Source: Candidatus Rifleibacteriota bacterium (GTDB lineage: Bacteria > Muiribacteriota > Ozemobacteria > Ozemobacterales > Ozemobacteraceae). Taken from it: a stretch of DNA of 64,000 bases. Under the pieces are notes generated by a model, which ran no database searches, was not told the DNA's origin, and saw nothing but the letters and a program-made list of their open reading frames with translations. The stretch is taken from contig CAJOND010000008.1 in NCBI GenBank assembly GCA_905236675.1, positions 1 to 64,000 of the forward strand. The letters are read 5' to 3'. This document shows positions 58,176 through 64,000 of this stretch, in pieces (the first letter of the stretch is position 1; each line of letters begins with the position of its first letter). The translations under genes and the position numbers were made by a program.

Positions 58176-58209
58176 TTATTGCTTTAGTGATGTATCACTA
58201 AAGCAATAA
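58176..58209. promoter_or_regulatory. 34-bp perfect palindrome, probable operator between xre and dynamin operon
   Basis: TTATTGCTTTAGTGAT-GT-ATCACTAAAGCAATAA; overlaps the -35 position of a TATAAT (58158-58163, minus strand) upstream of xre. Confidence 0.75.
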
Positions 58210-58351
58210 GCTTTTAAGTTTTATATTATTTAAAAATGTTTTTAGATTCTCTTAAAAGTGGATTTAGATAATGTTTTTTCAAAATAAACGAGTTATACAA
58301 AACCAAAAAACAAATTAGAACTTTGTTTAAAAAAGGTTAATAAAGGGGGAA

Positions 58352-60127
58352 TTGTTGATGGATAATCTTCAAAAAAATTTTTTGCTGAAAGATAATATAA
58401 ATAAGCTGAGTAAATTTGCTAATGATGCAGGATTTGCAGAAATTTCAAAAGCAACTCGAAAGATAATAAGCGATACTAAAAAACATGCTTTTACAGTTGC
58501 TGTAGTAGGTGAGTTCAGTCGTGGTAAAAGCACTCTTATAAATATGTTGTTAGGCGAAGATGTTTTACCTATTGGAGACTTACCAACAACGGCAATGCTT
58601 ACTTCCATAAAATATGGTGAAGAAAAAAACATTAGAGTCTTTAATAATAGTGGCGAGCAAATAGGCGAGTTTCCATTTAGCGAAGATTCTTGGGATAATA
58701 TCTGTAATAATAAGAGTTCAGCTGAACTTGCCAATGAAAAAGCTGTTGTATCTTTTAATTCTTCCTGGTTAAAGGAAAACGAAATTGAAATCTTCGATAC
58801 TCCTGGCGCTGGCGATTTGGAAGAAGAACGAGCTAAAGTTATTGGGGATGCGTTGCTTTCCTGTGATGGAGCTATAATCGCAATTGCTGCTACCTCTCCA
58901 TTAAGTTTAAGCGAAAAACTATTTATAGAGCAACGTTTGATTATGCATAAGGTTCCTTTTTTAATGCTGGTTATAACGAAGCTTGATTTGGTTAAGGAAA
59001 ATGAGAGAGATGGAATAATAAACTATATAAAAAGTAAGTTGCAGACTCTAAAAACTGAAATACCTATATTCATTGCTGATAAAAATACTATTCCTCAAGA
59101 TTTCGATATGAATTTTGTTGGAATAGAAAAAATAAAAGAACAAATTGTTTCATGGAAAAACAACCATGAACGTTTAAATCTTATTAATCTTTCTATGGCT
59201 GCAAAAGCTTTCTATTTTTCTAAGTCTTTATTAGACAGTCTGAAAGAAAAAAAATCTTATGTTGATAAAGATGACAATGAAATAAAAAAAGCAATTGAGG
59301 CCAAAAAGCTTCAAATTTTGCAAACCAGTTTGGAATGGGAAAATTTAAGACTTAAATTAGATGAAAAGGCAGATGAATGTACTGATTGGCTGCTAAAACA
59401 AATGTCTGCCTACAAAGATGACCTAATAGAAAGTTTAAGGGTTAGTATGTATCAAACAGACGATTTGAATAATTGGGCTGCAAAAACTTATCCTAATAAA
59501 GTAAGGTTGGAATTAACTACCATTGCATCAAACCTTTCTAGCGATCTGAAATCCAGATTTTATAGCGATAAAAAATGGTTTAATGATGAATTGCAAAAAC
59601 AATTTAATGTTCAGGTTCAAAAAGACATCATTTTCAAAAGTATAGATTTAGAACAGACGAATGCTGACTATTTCAAAGATATTATAGATAATAAAAAGGG
59701 AAATGAATCTAAGAAAACAATGCAAAATTTAGGAGTTATTGCAATATCTTTAGGTCTATGGATATTTACTCCAATTCCTCCTGTAATCTCTGTTCTTGGT
59801 GGTAAACTTCTCTCTGACTATTTTGTAAATAAAATTAGTGCAAAAACTAACATAAATTCACAGCGTGAAATTATTTGGAAAGCTATTCTTGATGAAATTC
59901 CAAGTGTAATAAATAACGCAACCTCACCAACTAGAGACAGAATTAAAACTATTTATAAAAATTTAGCAAGTGAATCTGAGGAACTTGAAAAAGTTTGGAA
60001 AGACACTCAGCAACAGTTTATAGACCAATTGTCAAATAAAGTTAAAACCAGCGGTATTGATATATGCGTGAATATTCTAGATATAGAAAATCTGCAAAAG
60101 CAGTTTCAGGCTTTTCTTGCAAAATAG
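58352..60127 (+). CDS. Dynamin-like GTPase 1 (591 aa)
   Basis: P-loop GEFSRGKST, DTPGAGD, TKLD; hydrophobic segment LGVIAISLGLWIFTPIPPVISVLGGKLL; helical C-terminal half. Confidence 0.9.
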   Translation: MLMDNLQKNFLLKDNINKLSKFANDAGFAEISKATRKIISDTKKHAFTVAVVGEFSRGKSTLINMLLGEDVLPIGDLPTTAMLTSIKYGEEKNIRVFNNSGEQIGEFPFSEDSWDNICNNKSSAELANEKAVVSFNSSWLKENEIEIFDTPGAGDLEEERAKVIGDALLSCDGAIIAIAATSPLSLSEKLFIEQRLIMHKVPFLMLVITKLDLVKENERDGIINYIKSKLQTLKTEIPIFIADKNTIPQDFDMNFVGIEKIKEQIVSWKNNHERLNLINLSMAAKAFYFSKSLLDSLKEKKSYVDKDDNEIKKAIEAKKLQILQTSLEWENLRLKLDEKADECTDWLLKQMSAYKDDLIESLRVSMYQTDDLNNWAAKTYPNKVRLELTTIASNLSSDLKSRFYSDKKWFNDELQKQFNVQVQKDIIFKSIDLEQTNADYFKDIIDNKKGNESKKTMQNLGVIAISLGLWIFTPIPPVISVLGGKLLSDYFVNKISAKTNINSQREIIWKAILDEIPSVINNATSPTRDRIKTIYKNLASESEELEKVWKDTQQQFIDQLSNKVKTSGIDICVNILDIENLQKQFQAFLAK

Positions 60128-60139
60128 GAGTTTTATAAA

Positions 60140-62152
60140 ATGGGAAATACAATCGGTTCTTACGCAGAATTTAAGGATAAACAAGAAAGATTAAGTGCAA
60201 TAATAAGAGAAAGTTCAGATTGCTTAAAAGAACTTTCTTCAAATCAATATGCAGAAAAATTAAACCAGCTTTCTAAGAAGGTTTTAGATGACAGTTTTAA
60301 AATTATGGTAGTAGGAACTTTTAAAAATGGAAAATCTACCTTTATCAATTCCATTTTAGGAAAAGAAATATTGCCTGCTTATGCTGTTCCTTGCACAGCT
60401 GTAATAAATGAAGTTAAATATGGGAAAGAAAGTGCTGTTTTATACTTTAGAAACCCTCTTCCAGATAAATTGCCTAGCGAACTTCCTGGTTCTGTCGAAA
60501 ATCATATAAACAGAAATGGGAAAAAAGATTTACCACCTATAACTATTCCATATAAGGAAATAGAAGACTATGTCTGTATTCCAATGAATAAAGACTTTAA
60601 TGAAATAGCCTTAGAAAGTCCATATGAAAAATTAGAATTGTTTTGGCCTTCTAATTTGCTGGAAAATGGTGTGGAAATCATTGACTCTCCAGGTCTTAAC
60701 GAGCATGAAACAAGAACAAAGGTAACTAGTGAATATTTGTCTAAAGCTGATGCTATTCTTTTTGTTTTAAATGCGCAGGCTATTTGTTCACAAGAAGAAA
60801 TGAAATTTATTAAAAATAGCTTAAGTTCTTATGGTTTTACAAATCCTTTCTTTATTGTTAATAGATTTGATGCTATCAGAGAACGTGAAAAACAAAAACT
60901 GATTGATTTTACACATAGCAAATTAGATCAATATACAAAACAGAAAATTTATTTTGTTTCTGCTCTCGATGCCTTAGATGGCAAAGAAGAAAATGATGAG
61001 GCTTTGCTTAATAAATCTGGTATTCCTGAGTTAGAAAATGACTTAGCTGTATTTTTAACTAACGAACGTGGAAAAGCAAAACTTAGACAACCTGTCAATG
61101 AACTTACACATATTCTTCAGAGAATTGTTCTAAATAAATATATTCCTGACCAACGCAAACTTTTAGAAGTTGACTTAAACGAAATAAAAAGACGTTTGGA
61201 AAATGAAAAGCCTAAGTTGGATGTTTTAAAAGAGAAAAAAGAGCAGTTAAAAAAGAATTTTACAAACAGAATTAATAGCACTTCTAAACAGCTAGCTTTC
61301 TTGGTCAAAGAAAACACAAGAAGTCTTGGAAATAAGGTTTCTACTTGGGTTAATGAATGTAATATTGACAAAGATGTATGGGCAGTTTCTGGTGAAGATG
61401 CGCGTAAAAAAGCTGCTGAAAAAATATTGAATTATGTTTCTGCAAAAATAGAAGCAGAACAGCATGAATGGAACAATGAAGTATTAAGGCCTGAAATAAC
61501 TAAAGGGATTGAAGAAATATTTGAATCTGCTGAAAACCGCATTTCAGAAATATATAGCGTTATTGATTCTATAAATATTGGTTTGACTGGTGGTAACCCA
61601 AATACAGAAGCAGTTCCAACATGGGAACGTATTGCAGGTGCTGTAGGCGGTTTGATGGTTGGTGATTTTTCTTCAGCTATTTCTGGTGGAATAAATGGTT
61701 TAAGTAAAGAATTTTTTCAAAATTTAGGAATAAACTTAGGTTTGGCATTTGGTCTTTCTATGCTAGGAATTTTAAATCCTGTAACTGCTATTCCTGCTTT
61801 AATAGGTTTAATTGCTCATAGCTTCATTACTGGTGGCAATAAAGTTAGAGAGCAGATTAAAAAAGGTGTTGCAGAAGAAATAGTAAAACAGCTTAGCCAG
61901 CAGTCTAATAAAATTGCAGATAATATGCAGCAACAGTTTGAAGACAAGTTTTTCAAGCAGGCAAACCAGATTATTGATGCACTGGACTTTGAAATAAATT
62001 CTGTTGAACAGAAAGTAAACGATATTATTTCGGAAAAAGAAAAAGGCGAAGAAGCTGTTTCACAAAAGAAAGCTCTCTTGAACCGCTGTGAAAAGCATAT
62101 TAGGACTATTCTCGGTTCTTTGCAAGAGTTCAACGAATTTGTGTCCGCTTAA
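60140..62152 (+). CDS. Dynamin-like GTPase 2 (670 aa)
   Basis: P-loop GTFKNGKST, DSPGLNE, NRFD; hydrophobic segment LGINLGLAFGLSMLGILNPVTAIPALIGLIAH. Confidence 0.9.
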   Translation: MGNTIGSYAEFKDKQERLSAIIRESSDCLKELSSNQYAEKLNQLSKKVLDDSFKIMVVGTFKNGKSTFINSILGKEILPAYAVPCTAVINEVKYGKESAVLYFRNPLPDKLPSELPGSVENHINRNGKKDLPPITIPYKEIEDYVCIPMNKDFNEIALESPYEKLELFWPSNLLENGVEIIDSPGLNEHETRTKVTSEYLSKADAILFVLNAQAICSQEEMKFIKNSLSSYGFTNPFFIVNRFDAIREREKQKLIDFTHSKLDQYTKQKIYFVSALDALDGKEENDEALLNKSGIPELENDLAVFLTNERGKAKLRQPVNELTHILQRIVLNKYIPDQRKLLEVDLNEIKRRLENEKPKLDVLKEKKEQLKKNFTNRINSTSKQLAFLVKENTRSLGNKVSTWVNECNIDKDVWAVSGEDARKKAAEKILNYVSAKIEAEQHEWNNEVLRPEITKGIEEIFESAENRISEIYSVIDSINIGLTGGNPNTEAVPTWERIAGAVGGLMVGDFSSAISGGINGLSKEFFQNLGINLGLAFGLSMLGILNPVTAIPALIGLIAHSFITGGNKVREQIKKGVAEEIVKQLSQQSNKIADNMQQQFEDKFFKQANQIIDALDFEINSVEQKVNDIISEKEKGEEAVSQKKALLNRCEKHIRTILGSLQEFNEFVSA

Positions 62153-62222
62153 AATAGTAGTTTTATAAATCGAGCGTTAATTGTTCTTTTTTTATATAGT
62201 TGGTCATGGATAGGAGATTGTT

Positions 62223-62699
62223 ATGGGTGATGAATTATACTTTAGTTTCATCTGTATTGGAATTGGTATTATTATAATGTATTGGGTTATGTGGGCTATT
62301 TTCAGCATTAATTGCAATAAGTGTCATACTCAAATCTGGCCTTTAAAAAAATGCCCCCATTGCCATGATGACCCAAGAGCTGAATATAAAAATTGCAATT
62401 ATTGTAACAATAGAATAAGAGCTTCTATATATAATAATTGCCCAAAGTGCGGTTATGATCCAGATGCTAGATATGTTGTATGTAGCAATTGCGAAAATAA
62501 AACCTATTATTCAAATCAAGTTTGTCCTTTTTGTAATGAGAATCCGCATGAATTTAGACCAGTAACTAAACTATTTAGATTTGGTGAAAAATTGGTAAAA
62601 GGAATAGCAAGTTCAGCACCTAAAATCGGAAGAGATTTGCAAAGAGGAGTACAAAATGTTGGAAGTAAGATGCTTTACGATTTTTTTAAGAATTTATGA
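62223..62699 (+). CDS. Membrane-anchored multi zinc-ribbon protein (158 aa)
   Basis: N-terminal TM YFSFICIGIGIIIMYWVMWAIF; repeated CxxC pairs (CNKC, CPHC, CNYC, CPKC, CSNC, CPFC). Confidence 0.82.
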   Translation: MGDELYFSFICIGIGIIIMYWVMWAIFSINCNKCHTQIWPLKKCPHCHDDPRAEYKNCNYCNNRIRASIYNNCPKCGYDPDARYVVCSNCENKTYYSNQVCPFCNENPHEFRPVTKLFRFGEKLVKGIASSAPKIGRDLQRGVQNVGSKMLYDFFKNL

Positions 62700-62753
62700 T
62701 TAGAAAGCAGAAATCTCACAGAATTAAATTTGGATAATTCAAGGACGAACTCA

Positions 62754-64000
62754 ATGTCAGATAATTCAAAATTTTATGATCATATATTATTTATAGAGCG
62801 TTTAATTGAAAATTATAAAGATAGATTAGATACTTCTCTTATCGAAGATTTAACAACTCAGTTAAATTATATAAAAGAAAAACAGCAGGATAAACTGTTA
62901 AATATAAGCGTTGTCGGTGATTTCAGCACTGGTAAAAGCACATTTATAAATGCTTTGTTAAAATGTGGTCTGCTTGAAATGGAGGATTTACAAAGCACTA
63001 CTACCGCTTCTACTATAATTGAACATGCAAACTTCTTTGGCATAGAAATAGACTATAAAAACAAAGAAAAAACTCAAAAAACTCAAAAGAAGAATAATAG
63101 TTTAATAAGTTATTTCAGCTCTTTGTTCTCTTCTAGTAAAAATAATAATATCACTAAATTTAGAACTATAGAGGAATTGAAAAATGAAATAAAAAACTTT
63201 GGAGCTTCTATAGATAAATCTAAAGATATAGAGAAGATAAATGTTTATCTGCCTGCTTTTTCCCTTAAAGATATTTTCAGAATTATAGATACTCCTGGTT
63301 TAAATGCTACAGATTTATGGCTGGAAGACATCACAAAATCAACAATAGAAAAGCTTTCCGATGCTTCCGTAATAATTGTTGATGCTAATAAGATTTTACC
63401 CAAAAACTTTTGTGATTTTATAAAAGCAAATCTTTCTAATGTGCTTTCTCAATGTGTTTTTATAGTAACTAAGATAGATCAGATTCGTAGAGAAAAAGAG
63501 CGAATAAGGGTGTTAGAGGCTATAAAAAATAAGGTGGAATTAGAATTTAACTTTAAAGACCCACTTATTTTAACTTATGTTTCTACTGAAATATTGAAAA
63601 AAAATAAATTAGAAGATGGTGAGGTAAACAGTGATTTTTTACAAATAACAGAAGAAAACGAAAGAAAACTATTGGATTACGTTAGAAATAAGAAAAAAGA
63701 AGTTCAGACTAAGAAGTTGATTTCAATGATACAACGTTTATATAACGCTATTAGTATGCAGATGAAAAATATTCGAACAGACTTTGAATCAGAACTTGCA
63801 ATGCTGATGCGCTCAAAACAAAGTGATTTGAAATCCTTTGTTTCTATTCAAAAAGATAAAAGAAGTAAAGAGTTTAAAGATGTTTTTTCTGAGCTTTCTT
63901 CTGACTATAAATTGAATTGTAAAAATGCTGGCAATACATGCGTTTCCATTTTCTTAGAACGTATAGATGAAGTTCAATGTAAATCAGTTCAAGAATTAAA
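62754..64000 (+). CDS. Dynamin-like GTPase 3, 3' end truncated by window edge
   Basis: Own translation MSDNSKFYDHILFIERLIENYKD...NISVVGDFSTGKSTFINALLKCG...FRIIDTPGLNATDLW...FIVTKIDQIRREKERIR; frame open to 64000, absent from ORF track. Confidence 0.88.
   Translation, partial: MSDNSKFYDHILFIERLIENYKDRLDTSLIEDLTTQLNYIKEKQQDKLLNISVVGDFSTGKSTFINALLKCGLLEMEDLQSTTTASTIIEHANFFGIEIDYKNKEKTQKTQKKNNSLISYFSSLFSSSKNNNITKFRTIEELKNEIKNFGASIDKSKDIEKINVYLPAFSLKDIFRIIDTPGLNATDLWLEDITKSTIEKLSDASVIIVDANKILPKNFCDFIKANLSNVLSQCVFIVTKIDQIRREKERIRVLEAIKNKVELEFNFKDPLILTYVSTEILKKNKLEDGEVNSDFLQITEENERKLLDYVRNKKKEVQTKKLISMIQRLYNAISMQMKNIRTDFESELAMLMRSKQSDLKSFVSIQKDKRSKEFKDVFSELSSDYKLNCKNAGNTCVSIFLERIDEVQCKSVQEL

Overview
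AT-rich bacterial chromosomal window, mostly conventional genes, with several intergenic blocks of low-complexity and hairpin repeats. Main content left to right: an edge-truncated lipoprotein; a type IV pilin/pseudopilin operon (one gene frameshifted); a surface-glycan cluster (wecB, glycosyltransferases, a polymerase-like gene broken by two frameshifts); a membrane pyrophosphatase (hppA) with a ~350-aa repetitive C-terminal extension; a cysteine-desulfidase-like/DUF3737/patB operon; coaE and a GAF/PAS histidine kinase; ahcY; an in-frame cmk-rpsA fusion with an internal Shine-Dalgarno and ATG; gap-pgk-tpi; a histidine kinase/NtrC operon with a CxxCH protein and a TPR-polysaccharide deacetylase; two convergent SpoIIE-type phosphatases with overlapping 3' ends; rpsO-pnp; an RNA methyltransferase; murJ, a cNMP-binding/GAF protein and pilT (G/S/Y/N-rich tail); an orphan NqrF-like reductase; DUF1848; and at the right edge an XRE regulator next to a 34-bp perfect palindrome, divergent from three tandem dynamin-like GTPases plus a membrane zinc-ribbon protein. 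The dynamin cluster is the best candidate for an undescribed system. Other notable items: the hppA tail, the cmk-rpsA fusion, a 15/16 parS match at 34193-34208, a 180-bp MITE-like element with 15-bp TIRs and 5-bp TSD at 45200-45379, and a consensus promoter nested in a terminator hairpin upstream of gap. No rRNA, tRNA or CRISPR array was recognised by eye. All family calls come from reading motifs, not database searches.
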